From Psococerastis gibbosa (Eukaryota > Arthropoda > Insecta > Psocodea > Psocidae), in the NCBI GenBank assembly GCA_963971405.1, contig OZ020485.1, positions 18,042,001-18,106,000 on the forward strand: a stretch of 64,000 nt of DNA, given 5' to 3'. The notes beneath the pieces were generated by a model. It worked only from the letters and a program-made list of their open reading frames with translations, searched no databases and had not been told where the DNA came from. Position numbers and translations under genes: made by a program. Shown piece by piece: positions 19,492 through 29,779 of this stretch. The stretch's first letter is position 1; every line of letters begins with the position of its first letter.

Positions 19492-20538
19492 CTAAGCCGG
19501 AGAATGCTCTGTGTATGGCAAAATATGACCATAGGTTGGGTTTACGTTAATAACTACTACTTTAGATTGGATACCGACCATTTCTAGTCGATGAACTCTT
19601 TTACATCGGGTACGAAGCTCTTCAAAAGTAAATTCCGAATATTTCTCACTGTCTGTCTCACCATACAGCTCATCTCCTGGTAGTAAGAAGACGAACCCGT
19701 CCTTGAGCGTAAGATGTGCGTGACCATTAAACCAATCAATACCTAGTGGCTCGCGCTCATAAGCAAATTGAGCCAAGTCTTCTAACATGCAAAATGGAAT
19801 AACCCGCGAGATCTCATACTTTTGCGGTGGTGGCACCCATTGCTTATTTCTGGCATTTGCTGCTAAAATATCCACTGGGGTGTTCCACGCTAATTTTGAA
19901 ATTTCGGCTCCGTCAGCACAGCTGCTAGGTTGATACGGTAGACATACTGTGAAGAAACTGGTATCAAACCGTTTGTTTAATTTTGTAACGTTTGGTGGCG
20001 TCAGCCAATTGCTCCACAACTTTAGACCCCAAATATCTGGAATTATGTTCAGAGTCTCGCACATTGACAAGAAATTGTTGGAATCCTTTTGCACTTTGCT
20101 TCGCCATTCTGCTAACTCGGGCATATTGTCTATTGCCTCTCCCCACTCAGTAGGACCATCACATGCATTTTTTCTGCATAAGAGAACACCCGATTCTTCA
20201 AAGGCTTCCCGAATGGCGGCTAACCTTAAGGACAGCTGTTTAGGAAAGTCAATTTTCTGTTGGTCTTGAAACATTGGCGGTAGTTTGCTTGGATCTATAA
20301 GAAGCTTATGTAGGGACGCTTCGGACACACCATAAGTTTTGAAAAAATCCCTCCAAGTAGCAGCAGAATCCACAGGTTCTACTTTACCGCCAGGGAAGAC
20401 ATAGCCGCTTGGCATGAATGAACTTTCTTCGCTCCTTTTCAAGGTAAGAATTTTATAATTGTAGGGTGACACATACGGCTTCTTTTGTAAAGCCATAAGC
20501 ATGACGGTCGATGCTTCCAGCCATTCTTTCTTAAGCAT
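19492..20538 (-). CDS. NUDT19: NUDT19-like Nudix hydrolase (acyl-CoA diphosphatase type)
   Basis: This intronless frame of 348 residues matches the NUDT19 family along its length (human about 375). MLMALQKK and a hydrophobic start lead into the Nudix fold. FMPSGYVFPGGKVEPVD carries the conserved Gly-Gly, and LAAIREAFEESGVLL is the Nudix helix with its Glu residues. Later family blocks include LKLWSNWLTPP, RFDTSFFTVCLP, WVPPPQKYE and LLPGDELYGETD. The vertebrate enzyme hydrolyses CoA and acyl-CoA in peroxisomes and ends in a PTS1-like SHL. This protein ends EHSPA, so no PTS1 is visible. OST4 lies 103 bp upstream on the same strand. The first ATG is used because the family's N-terminus begins about there. 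Confidence 0.9.
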   Translation of the reverse strand: MLKKEWLEASTVMLMALQKKPYVSPYNYKILTLKRSEESSFMPSGYVFPGGKVEPVDSAATWRDFFKTYGVSEASLHKLLIDPSKLPPMFQDQQKIDFPKQLSLRLAAIREAFEESGVLLCRKNACDGPTEWGEAIDNMPELAEWRSKVQKDSNNFLSMCETLNIIPDIWGLKLWSNWLTPPNVTKLNKRFDTSFFTVCLPYQPSSCADGAEISKLAWNTPVDILAANARNKQWVPPPQKYEISRVIPFCMLEDLAQFAYEREPLGIDWFNGHAHLTLKDGFVFLLPGDELYGETDSEKYSEFTFEELRTRCKRVHRLEMVGIQSKVVVINVNPTYGHILPYTEHSPA

Positions 20539-20641
20539 GATAGTAAAAGATAAAGACTTACGTAACTTAAATTAGATTATATTAACCGAACATTAGAGGA
20601 TGATGCATCCGAATATTATAATAATGTGCCCACGTAGCGCT

Positions 20642-20752
20642 TCAAGACGACTTGGAATAGTTGGCTGATATGTAGTGGTACAAAACCACCAGCATGAATA
20701 GAATCACTCCGAGGAAATTAGCAAATATGGCTAGTTGTACGTCAGTTATCAT
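20642..20752 (-). CDS. OST4: OST4, oligosaccharyltransferase subunit 4
   Basis: This tiny frame of 36 residues starts [16 protein letters not shown], continues with a membrane segment ([12 protein letters not shown]), and ends NYSKSS. It is almost identical to animal OST4 (about 37 residues), an ER membrane subunit of the oligosaccharyltransferase that transfers the dolichol-linked glycan to asparagines. The ATG follows immediately after a splice acceptor (TTTTTCAG then A, ATG). A strong donor GTAAGT at 20876-20871 suggests a 123-bp intron in the 5' UTR (20754-20876) and a non-coding first exon ending at 20877. It stands head to head with FAM177, 551 bp between the ATGs, and 103 bp upstream of NUDT19. 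Confidence 0.93.
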   Translation of the reverse strand: MITDVQLAIFANFLGVILFMLVVLYHYISANYSKSS

Positions 20753-21303
20753 TCTGAAAAACACAAGACGTGTTTGTTAACTTTGTTTAGAGACGTCATG
20801 ATAAAATCAGCAGACTACAAAATACAGAAGCTGGCAACGCAAAATACAACTGTTGAAAAATTTGAAAAATACTTACGTAGAGGCTAATAATGAGTTTAGT
20901 TTATGGAATGAAGTGAAATATTTAAATTAAATGTATTAGCCGGTCAAATAAACTAAATTCCACGTAAACGTCAATTTGTTTACAAAATATTAAATAATTT
21001 ATCGTCTGCTGGTTTCAAAAATGAAAGTAATAAAATGTGTTAAAATGAACTAAGTGTAATTTTTATGGTAAATAAATAGTAATTACATCTTTATTTATTA
21101 CATTAGGCTGTAAAATATAACTATTAGCATAAAAAATAATTTAATAACTTAAAGAGCCCCAGACAGAGTAGCCTGGATATCCCATGGCAACGTTTGAGCT
21201 CGTACCTTGTTGTGACAACAAAAGTGAAAAGTGGCCTAGTGGCGTCAGCCTTGTCATTTATTAATCATTAAATTTTTGATGTCTAATTATAAATGCGGAA
21301 GTG
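20753..21303. promoter_or_regulatory. Probable bidirectional promoter between OST4 and FAM177
   Basis: The two genes diverge from this 551-bp interval, which includes the OST4 5'-UTR intron. No repeat is recognisable in it. Individual factor sites were not assigned. Confidence 0.45.
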
Positions 21304-23826
21304 ATGGAAGCACTTCGCAATACTGCCCCATCTACAGACAGTGGAAAGAAGATTTTATATTTCAGCGATGGAACTCTTGAAATTGACGATGATAGTGTTG
21401 TATCGCAACAGAGTGTGCCATTGGAGCAAACGTCAGTTGATTTGGTAAGACAAAAGCTAAACAAATTCTTTATTGACGTAATGTAATCATAATCAAGGCT
21501 GGTAGTCTCTACAATAGCTAGTGCTAGTTGGCATATTAAAAGAACTCTCAGTTTCTGGTTCACAGTCCTTTGTTACTATGTTTCACAAGAACTATGGTTA
21601 GGAAGTTGTTACGCAAAGCTGCCGGAGGTCGAAACCCGAGGCAATTTAATAAGACCCACACAGAGAACGTAAGGGCGTGGTAGGTTTTAAACTTCATAAT
21701 ACAGTAGAACAATGTTTTTAGGACAACAGGAACATCTGAAATACGAACTTATATCCTAATGCAAATTACTAACACCACTAATACGCCACTGGCCAGTGGC
21801 CACTAACAATAAGTCTACTAATAAACTACTTTATATCTTTATTTATTGTGAGGCACATAATATTGTTTTTTTTTACGAAGCCTATAATAGTGACGGTTGT
21901 TTCCAGTTATAAAAAAAAAATGGATGACATGACTTGAACTCAGAGTAGACTATAGTTGCCCTAAGAGACAATCGGACACGCCCATAGTACGGTTTTTATT
22001 AAAAATCCAATTTTACAGGAAATATCGTTCTTAGAGCCATAAAGCAGGTGTCATAAAGCAGAAGAATATTCCTTCACATTTAAAATTATTTTGATATATT
22101 AAGATTAAGAATATTAAGTCGTTAAGAGACGATCTGTTGTTGTCTGTGAGTATACGTAGCGTAGAGACGCTAATTAGTCTCTCCATATATCACTATATTA
22201 ATCACAGATTAACTTTAGTCTATGCACTAACGAACTATTTCGCGCAGGGCCAAACGAAAGGCTCCTATCGAATCCATTTCTTTAATAGCACCGTCTAGTC
22301 TGTTATAATTCAAAAGTCCTTTCTGAAGTAACGAATTTCTCCCTATCTCCAGGGTCCTATGTTGTAGAGTGAAGTCGTTCCTTCCTCTGGTGTTGTACCC
22401 GTGATTGCCCGAGAATCGCTGTAGTTTTAGGTAACTTGGCATTAGTCCTGTTTTGATCTTGTGTATAAACGATAGGGCGTCGGTCCAGACGATATGATCC
22501 ACTGATTGCCACCCGAGTTCTCTTAACATTTGGGAAATCAGGGTATCATAATCGTATACCCTATTATGATACGGCGGATAGGCGCATTTTCCACCGACCT
22601 CGTTTGTGATAGTGATAGTTATTGACATGGTTGCAGACATTTTTAGACTGTCTTTAATGTCTGCCACCACGCTAATATCACAAACAAGGCCGGTGGACTT
22701 TGCGGAAATATAGAGAAGCATTTCGGATAATTTAACGGCTATTTTTGATGACTCCGATTGAAATTTCCTGTGAGTAACTTTGTAAAAAAACTCCAATTTA
22801 CTCTGAACATAGCCAGCCTACTGTTAATGCCTCTAATACTTCTTCATTGAATTGATGGTATTTATTATTGACTTGCAGAAAGAACTTGATTGGGGCCCAT
22901 GGGCGTGGCACGTTACTTCTACGGCCGCCGGGAAAACCTTGGAAGTTTGTGACTATTTAGGGGAATCCCTAGCTTCATTTTTTGGCATTACTACACCAAA
23001 ATACCAGTTTGAAATTAATGAATATCACCGGCTTAAGAAAGCAGTAAGTATCGGCAGTCGAATTTTGAGCCACTCCAAGAACCAAAAGCATTTTTTTCAT
23101 TTTTTTTAACGTGGCGGTATCCTTGCGAACTTGGACTGCACCGAAGGCGCGCTGCTAATTCAGTACTCTTCAAACACAGACCTGAGAAAGCTATTCATTG
23201 ACAGCTACAGGGTGTTACAATGTATGAGGCAGATACAAAATGCGCCAACAAGTACACATTAATGTAATGTCCGCAGGCAGGTGCCAGTTGCACCTGATAG
23301 TTATATTTTTTGTGTCAAGGTTTGTGTATTATTTAATAAATTGGAAAATTAATAATTATTATTATTACATATTATTACTATTACACAGCAGTAGCCTCTA
23401 AACCGCAAAGGATATTATTAGCCGTACTTAAGTTGAATATTATAGCGTGCGCACTTTTATTATGAAAAGAACGTGGCCCCATTCCATGCCATCATTTCAA
23501 TGTAAGAATTAAAAAAAATTTCAAATCAAGCCTTCTTCCGGCCCAAGAACTTGACTACTATTTGGTATCAGCACTTTAGATGGTTAGACGCTTTTCTTAG
23601 CAGAAACTTGGCAGACTTCATTTTTAAAATATCACATTAGAGTTTATATTGCACAATTATGTTCTTTATATATCTGAACTGGAATTTTCCATTTTAGGAA
23701 GAAGAAGAAAAAAAGGAAAGAGACTTGGAAATAGGAACGTGGGTGAAGGACCCAGCTGCTGACAATATGGTTCTGTCGCCTCCAGAACAAATCATAGTCA
23801 AGTCCCTCGATGAGAAAAGGTACTGA
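21304..23826 (+). CDS. FAM177A1: FAM177 family protein, three coding exons
   Basis: The exons are 21304-21444, 22879-23043 and 23698-23826. They join in phase 0 with GT-AG introns (donors GTAAGA and GTAAGT, acceptors TTGCAG and TTTTAG) and give 144 residues. Exon 1 holds KKILYFSDGTLEIDDDS, matching the FAM177 'IHFxxGETMEEYSTDE' region. Exon 2 holds LDWGPWAWHV, CDYLGESLASFFGITTPKYQ and INEYHRLKK, the diagnostic core of the family. Exon 3 is acidic-basic (EEEEKKERD) and ends DEKRY. The vertebrate protein FAM177A1 is a small Golgi-associated protein of incompletely known role. Intron 1 contains a LINE fragment carrying a foldback element. The upstream GTG at 21301 is not a start. It is probably the single animal FAM177 orthologue, but A1 versus B1 cannot be told here. 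Confidence 0.92.
22227..22796 (-). mobile_element. LINE ORF2 C-terminal fragment in FAM177 intron 1
   Basis: On the minus strand, LRELGWQSVDHIVWTDALSF, HKIKTGLMPSYLKL, YNTRGRND, LEIGRNSLLQKGLLNYN and SIGAFRLALREIV follow the layout of CR1/Jockey-like ORF2 C-termini (LGW, HKI-GL-P-YL, Y-TRG). A foldback element at 22579-22706 lies within or upstream of it. Confidence 0.65.
22579..22706. mobile_element. Foldback element with the GCAGACAT core
   Basis: The arms include CCACCGACCTCGTTTGTGAT and ATCACAAACAAGGCCGGTGG. The centre is GTTGCAGACATTTTTAGACT followed by GTCTTTAATGTCTGCCACCA. The copy is diverged. Confidence 0.7.
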
Positions 23827-23829
23827 AAC

Positions 23830-26020
23830 AAGCAAGGATATCATCGAATCAGCTGTCGGTTAAGTGATAATATACGCATTTATTTTATTTTAGCACTAAT
23901 CTCTAGTACGGTACAGTAAGAATTACAATTTTCTAAGTTAGTCTACTACACTGACTAATGGCGGTTCCCACCAACTGTAGGCTTTCTTTTTTATACTATC
24001 TGTCTTTATATACATATACACTTATAGTAGCGGTCTTAAATTTTATTTCGACTGATATTGACAAAATTTCTTTTTTCAATTTTTGGTTGGCGCCTTTAAT
24101 ATGAATTATGTCGGCTGCTTTGAATATAGAAACACAAAATACGCTCATTTTGTTACATTTTCCTCTTCTTTTACTGCTGTTCCATCATTGGTCCAATTTC
24201 TAACTTGGTTTTGTTATCAAAGTCAAAATATTCGGGAACAAAATACGCCTTAATACATTAGGACATAACTTATCATTATCATAAGAAATCAAAAATTAAT
24301 TGTTTATGGTTGTAACGCTGTTGTATTGTGTTTTGGTATTCACTAAATTATTTTTCAAAAATCACTGAAAAATAAAGTGCGAGTAACAACCATTGGTAAT
24401 TTCCCAAATAGGCCTAGGCTAAGTATTTGTATTATTAAAAAATATATATATATATATTTAGCTAATGCTTCATTGCTTCACCTACCTATTTATTAGTCGT
24501 CACCTAAAAAAAAACGTTGTAAGAAAAAAACAACGAAAAATTTACGAAATGTATACCATTTTATAGAATAATAATCATACTTTCTGTAGAACAAAGAATC
24601 TTCGTAGTTGCTAGAGAGTAGAGGAAACATTAGAGAGCCCATTAAATTTTGTAAAACATTTTTTTTTTCGAGTTACAACTCAGATTTCTATAATACATAA
24701 TATAAAGTCGATGAAGTTCCCTATAAGTACTGTAAATAAGAAAAATATTTAAACAGTTACTATCCTGATTACACACTAATATTTATTCGACCCAATAAAT
24801 ATTCGATCGGAGAAATATTTGGAATGTTTATGTTGAAGTAGCCTATACGATTTGAATCTGAATTTAGGTATTATTGTCAGTGCCGGGATGGGCAATGGGG
24901 CCAAGAGGCCAAGATGGTCCCACAAAAGTCGCAATATACAATCGCAATAGATTAAAAAACCTAAAATAACAAACTGAAGCAAGTAAATAAACTTGTCGAA
25001 ATATGAGGCGGGAAATTGGAATGTGCCGTGGCATTAATGATAAATCGCCTTACTCTATTTTATTTTGCATCCTGTGTCTCTTATTTATAAATGATAGTGA
25101 AATATTCGCGTAAAGGTGTCCCCACACAATTCCGACCCATTAGGCCACACCCGGCACTGATTATTGTACATTTTCGCATTTTTCTTGGACCGATATTTAT
25201 TGGATCGAATATATTCGAGTGTGTTATAAAGGGGATTGTATTCACGAAATGATAATGAAACTTATTTTCATCGTGCAGTGTTATAGTGGGCTATTTAAAT
25301 GAGGTGATACCGTATGCAAGAATATACTATGTGTTTTTCCTATTGAAATGCATGATGACTTCCTTCCTTCCACTTTCTGCAGCTTTATCAGCGATACGAT
25401 GGTGCGCCCTGGCCGAAGCTGGGAAATTTTAAACCGATAAAAAATAACAAGTAGCAAATCTTAAGGGGTAAGGAAATTTGGCGGGGAAAATGGCCAGTAA
25501 GCAAAGCATAGGACAGATTTTTTCTAAAACGCATCCACCCATAAGGCAGCAAAATCATTATCAATACAAAGAAGTACACTGTAAGCTTCAGGAACTCTGC
25601 TGACGCTCTTCAAAGCAAGTAGCAAATTAAAATAAAATCAACCTGTAGTTTTTAAACTCACCAAATTAGCCCTTCCTTTCTGTTTGGCACTCAAAATAAG
25701 CAGTCAGTTGTGTTCATAGTAATCGTCTCCATTGCGCTAATACACATGTCTAGAGGACTTCGTACATTGCTTCTCTAAAGTAAATTTAAAAAAAAATCGG
25801 TTCTGATTCAGAATTTTCTTGTAAATATATTAGTCTACGGTAGGTACACATATTTTTCTACAAATTAATTCTATAGATTAAATAAAAAGCATCTTGAATT
25901 ACATCATATAATAAATATATTTAAAAAAAAAATTACATACCACATATACATCGCATTTGAATTTTGGTGCGTTTGATTTATACATTTTTGTGAGGCTGAT
26001 CTTGAATTATTTGATCCCAG
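23830..26020. other. AT-rich intergenic region, no gene seen
   Basis: It contains an (AT)n tract near 24450 and a block near 24660 with a T-run. No coding exon or RNA gene is supported. Confidence 0.4.
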
Positions 26021-26022
26021 TC

Positions 26023-27828
26023 TTAGTCGTAAGTGTACAAAAAAGCAATTATACGTTTAAACAAAGATTTATCATCACATAAATTTGAGCCTTGAGTTCC
26101 CATTGACATGGCCCTGTAAACTTCATTAAATAATTTACCGTCAAAAAATGTGTTTTTCTTCCGATTAAATTTATTTAAAAATGGGCTCCCACAAGCATCA
26201 TGAGCTGTTAAAACATTCTGCCAAGTACTCATGTAAAGGGAACCAATGTGAATCTGGACCATATTATCTGGCGGACCACAGCGTATTGACTTTAATTCTG
26301 CAAGAGAAATTTTTGCCAAACGGATTAAATGTACGATAAGAGCTTCGACATGCCGTCGTTGAAGACCTGACCTCACTTCTCGTGCCAAGTAAAACAGAGC
26401 CAAGCAGGCGATACGTAAATTTTCAGGAATTTTAAGGATTTTATCGGGACTTAACCTATCACTGACAACAAAGCACAGCATCTTCAATTGATCCTCTTGT
26501 GTACTGCGACCCCAGAGATGCAACAACCCTGGATGGTCGTCAGGACATTCATAATACGCAACGGCTGGAGGTGTAAGAATGTTCGGTCCCGTAACTATGA
26601 TTTCGGTGACGTAACAAGGTCCTAAAGGACGTTCTTGCAGCAAGATACCGTAGATTCTTTGACGTAGCGGTTTGAGTACAGATCCACTTGGTGGATAGTT
26701 GGGATTGGTGAAGTACTCAAAATTACACCCGCAAAAAAACTTCGAACTAATCAAAACACTAAGAATTTCCTTTCGCATACCTTCCCATCTATGACGCTTT
26801 TCGGCTAAATGGAGAATTTGTGGCCACACTTCATCGCCAGATTCAATGTCTGGTTCTTTGCTTACAACGGGCAGAAGGTACGATTGGATGCTATCACCAA
26901 ACTTTTCTTCCAATTCTGGAGCATTAAGTAGCTCGGCAATTGCATTTGGCCACGTGGAAGGGTTGCAAGGAGTTTCCAAGCTTGACGAATTATCCCTTAA
27001 CCATTGGGCAACTCTTGGAATAAGAACTTGCTTCGGAAGATAGATTGCTCTTTGGAGAGTAATAAAATTGGGCTTATTTCGAAGAAGTTTTAGGTGGAAA
27101 CTGCGAAGGTCAGCGTCTGATACAATATCATTACCACAGAGAGTGGCAAGCACCGGGAAATACATCTCTTTGATCCCAAAATGAGTTGCAAGGGATTTTT
27201 TGCAGTATCGTTTGCCTCTTAAACGTGAAAAATTCAAGTGTTTAGCTGGAAAGTAGTTGTCTACGCCCTGGAAGATAATGAAGTCTGTATCTTGGGACAG
27301 CACGCCGCAGCAACCATGCTCAGCAATGAACTCCATAATTTCTATATCTGCATCCTTGATGCTTTGTATGATTTCACAATCCTTTAATCGGAGCAGATAC
27401 CTAAAAAAGTCTGCTGCTGACAACTCTGCTTCTATGGTTTCCTCTGCCTCATATCCTCGCCCACATTCTAACAGTCTGGTTGCCTCAATAATTCTGTTTA
27501 CTGATTGACATCTTCTTTCTACCCATAACTTTTCACGGTTTATGGGAGGTGAACCGTCAAAGAAAAATATCACTCTTATACCATTTCTTTTACATGAACC
27601 AATAAGTTGGTCTAATTGCTCTTCGAATTCTTCGTACAGTCCTAAATATGCACCTGCAGAAGAGATTTTTCTGTATATCTGGCGAGAGCATGCATTGCCA
27701 TCTACCAGAAGAATTGGTACTTGTCCGGTATTACGCTTGTGGAGAGAAACAATTTGGGCTAAATCAGCATTTAAAAGTGCATGTGGGCAATTTTTCTCTA
27801 TGTAGGATTCAAGTCCTCGAATTCCCAT
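26023..27828 (-). CDS. FAM120-like XPG-fold protein, MGIRGL type, acidic residues retained
   Basis: This intact single-exon frame has 601 residues. The N-terminus MGIRGLESYIEKNCP is the XPG/FEN1-type start shared by FAM120 and Asteroid proteins. The expected acidic positions are present: D43 in LLVDGNACS, D91 in VIFFFDGSPP, D159 and D161 in IKDADIEI, and D180 and D182 in SQDTDF. The C-terminal half is FAM120-specific: LRQRIYGILL, CPDDHPGLLHLWG, LFYLAREVRSGLQRRHVEAL, AHDACGSPFLN and TFFDGKLFNEVY. It is shorter than human FAM120B (about 910) because it lacks the repetitive middle. A nuclease-competent ancestor-like copy is possible, but FAM120 relatives are not known as active nucleases. No E2F/NRF1 module is seen nearby. 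The first ATG aligns with family starts. Confidence 0.87.
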   Translation of the reverse strand: MGIRGLESYIEKNCPHALLNADLAQIVSLHKRNTGQVPILLVDGNACSRQIYRKISSAGAYLGLYEEFEEQLDQLIGSCKRNGIRVIFFFDGSPPINREKLWVERRCQSVNRIIEATRLLECGRGYEAEETIEAELSAADFFRYLLRLKDCEIIQSIKDADIEIMEFIAEHGCCGVLSQDTDFIIFQGVDNYFPAKHLNFSRLRGKRYCKKSLATHFGIKEMYFPVLATLCGNDIVSDADLRSFHLKLLRNKPNFITLQRAIYLPKQVLIPRVAQWLRDNSSSLETPCNPSTWPNAIAELLNAPELEEKFGDSIQSYLLPVVSKEPDIESGDEVWPQILHLAEKRHRWEGMRKEILSVLISSKFFCGCNFEYFTNPNYPPSGSVLKPLRQRIYGILLQERPLGPCYVTEIIVTGPNILTPPAVAYYECPDDHPGLLHLWGRSTQEDQLKMLCFVVSDRLSPDKILKIPENLRIACLALFYLAREVRSGLQRRHVEALIVHLIRLAKISLAELKSIRCGPPDNMVQIHIGSLYMSTWQNVLTAHDACGSPFLNKFNRKKNTFFDGKLFNEVYRAMSMGTQGSNLCDDKSLFKRIIAFLYTYD

Positions 27829-27859
27829 TTTCGCAGTTTCGTATTTTTTCTTATTAGTA

Positions 27860-28015
27860 TATGCTTGATATATTGTGGTTAATTTAATTCCAGGATTATT
27901 AATCTACAACTTTATTGTACTAAGTTATAACCAAACCGTCAATCAATATTTTTTCGAGTACGTCCCGGGATTGACTGAAAATAATCGATTTATCTTCACT
28001 CATGAAAGCAAAAAC
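27860..28015. other. 5' flank of the 26-kb FAM120-like gene
   Basis: AT-rich flank with no recognised promoter motif. Confidence 0.3.
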
Positions 28016-28017
28016 CA

Positions 28018-28611
28018 GCTGTTAATTCAGTAAAATAGTGGTCAACCTCGGAATCGGTGCTAACTCGCGGTTTTCATCATGTTACTCATGGCATTCTTTA
28101 AGTAAAAGTCTCAATTCTAAGAAAATCATTAGCTATTCAAGCGCAAAGGTCATCATCGTCACATTTTATAATTTAAATAACGGACTTCTTTCACCTAATT
28201 TTCTATCAATAGCCAATAACATATAGTGAATTGATATGCAAAGTTTGATGAAAATCTGACAAATGGAACCAAAGCTAACTTATTATTTTTAGCGTGACGT
28301 CATTCCAGTAGGCTATCAATGACGGCGGATGTCAATCATACGTATATGTAGGCCTATATAGGCAATTTTATGTTGTTTAACTTTTACATTTACCTAAAAC
28401 ATCGTTCGAGTGAAAGGAGACACGTTATTTAAAAGAAGAGACGAAGATTACTTTCGACCTTGAATAACTAAAGACACTTCGAGCGGTCGAATTTTCCTAG
28501 ACCTGTAGAATTTAAAAAAAAAAAAAAATTGAGATGGAGCATTTCTGTGAAAAAAAAAACCGTGGGTAAGCAACAATTCCGAGGCTGGCCCCTATTTTAC
28601 TGAATTATGTA
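28018..28611. repeat. Inverted-repeat element, arms about 55 bp
   Basis: AATTCAGTAAAATAGTGGTC, with ACCTCGGAATCGGTGCTAAC following, at 28024-28063 pairs with ATTCCGAGG and CCCTATTTTACTGAATT at 28577-28606. The intervening 480 bp are AT-rich and non-coding. The arms have diverged by several substitutions. Confidence 0.6.
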
Positions 28612-28869
28612 TGCACATGGTGGTATAGAAGCAAATCGCGTAAACCTTTTTCTCAAATTGACTTTTCGGTACCGTTGGATTCGACTGACTGAGATCTACA
28701 CATTGAAATTATGGCAAAGTCCAGGGTAAATCAGATTAAGGAAGTATTGTTAGAAGCAAAGTCCAAAGCGATATATGCCCTTCCCTATGACAACAAAAGG
28801 GGCAAAGTCTTATAGTCCAGTTAGAATCAATCCGACGTGATCGACCGGGAGATTTAAATTTTCTATGAA

Positions 28870-29150
28870 GCATTAGGGAATTCTATTCTTACTGTGCTCC
28901 ATAGAATAAACGATAAAAGAGCTATTATTGCCATCAACAAGAGGCAAATGAATGGGGCATATTCTGAGACACCAAGGGCTCCTCAAAAACATCAAGGCAC
29001 CAACTCAAGAGGACGACAGAGGAAGGAGTACCTAGAGGATGTCATGAAGGACCTAGGGTGTGACAATTATAAAGGACTGAAAAGGACCGCACAAAACAGA
29101 CAAGAGTGAAGGAGAAGAATACAACATTCGCTGCAGAAGAAGATTCTTAC
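28870..29150 (+). mobile_element. LINE ORF2 C-terminal fragment
   Basis: RGRQRKEYLEDVMKDLGC, YKGLKRTAQNRQE, then after one stop RRRIQHSLQ. It is the same family as the fragment at 1.9-2.2 kb. Confidence 0.65.
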
Positions 29151-29434
29151 TTAATTAGAGTGTTTATGATTGTTTTTAACTTCGTTATTAGCTTACTTAC
29201 AGCTTTTTGGCTCTCCTGAAAAAAGGTGAAACGGACTTATTTGCTTCTATACCATTCTTATATAACCGTGGTTGTGTGGAAGCACCAGAAAATTGACCAG
29301 CTTGGTTGTTACTGTAGAACTTGCGTGTGCAGATGGATCACTTGATAAACTAAAACAACCACGCAGTATGATACTTATCAGAACGCTGTCTGAACTTGAC
29401 CACCATTGCTTTCCTATTTATACGTTACTATAAT

Positions 29435-29770
29435 GACGGCTTTATTGTGATGGTCGAGATTTCAACGGATTTACACGTTTTGAGGTCCCAGGAACGACAA
29501 AAAAGTGGTTTTTACGAAATGTCTGCCTGTCGCCGCGATCAAACTAGCCTACTCGGTGAATTTTGATGAAATTTGGCACGTAAGCCTAGGTTCACAAAAA
29601 TCATAAGTCAGGGGACTTTTATTAGTTTTTGGGCTAACTAAATTTCTTTTTACCTCCAAAAAGGTGGAAAAAAATTTCCTCATGAATGGCACCAAATATT
29701 ATTTTTTAATTCATATATACAGTAGGCTATATTGTAGTCGTTATTTATGTAGACTAAACCTAACAGGCCG
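29435..29770 (-). repeat. Dispersed 'gacagacagaca' repeat, partial inverted copy
   Basis: It is the reverse complement of the block seen at 6.9-7.1 kb: TTTACACGTTTTGAGGTCCC, TTTTACGAAATGTCTG and ACTCGGTGAATTTTGATGAA. Confidence 0.6.
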
Positions 29771-29779
29771 CTTGCCCCT

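Noticed and set aside
20550-20556. Strong donor-like GTAAGT on the minus strand just before the NUDT19 ATG
   Set aside because: The only nearby acceptor would give an intron of about 30 bp, too short. The unspliced frame already matches NUDT19 from its start.
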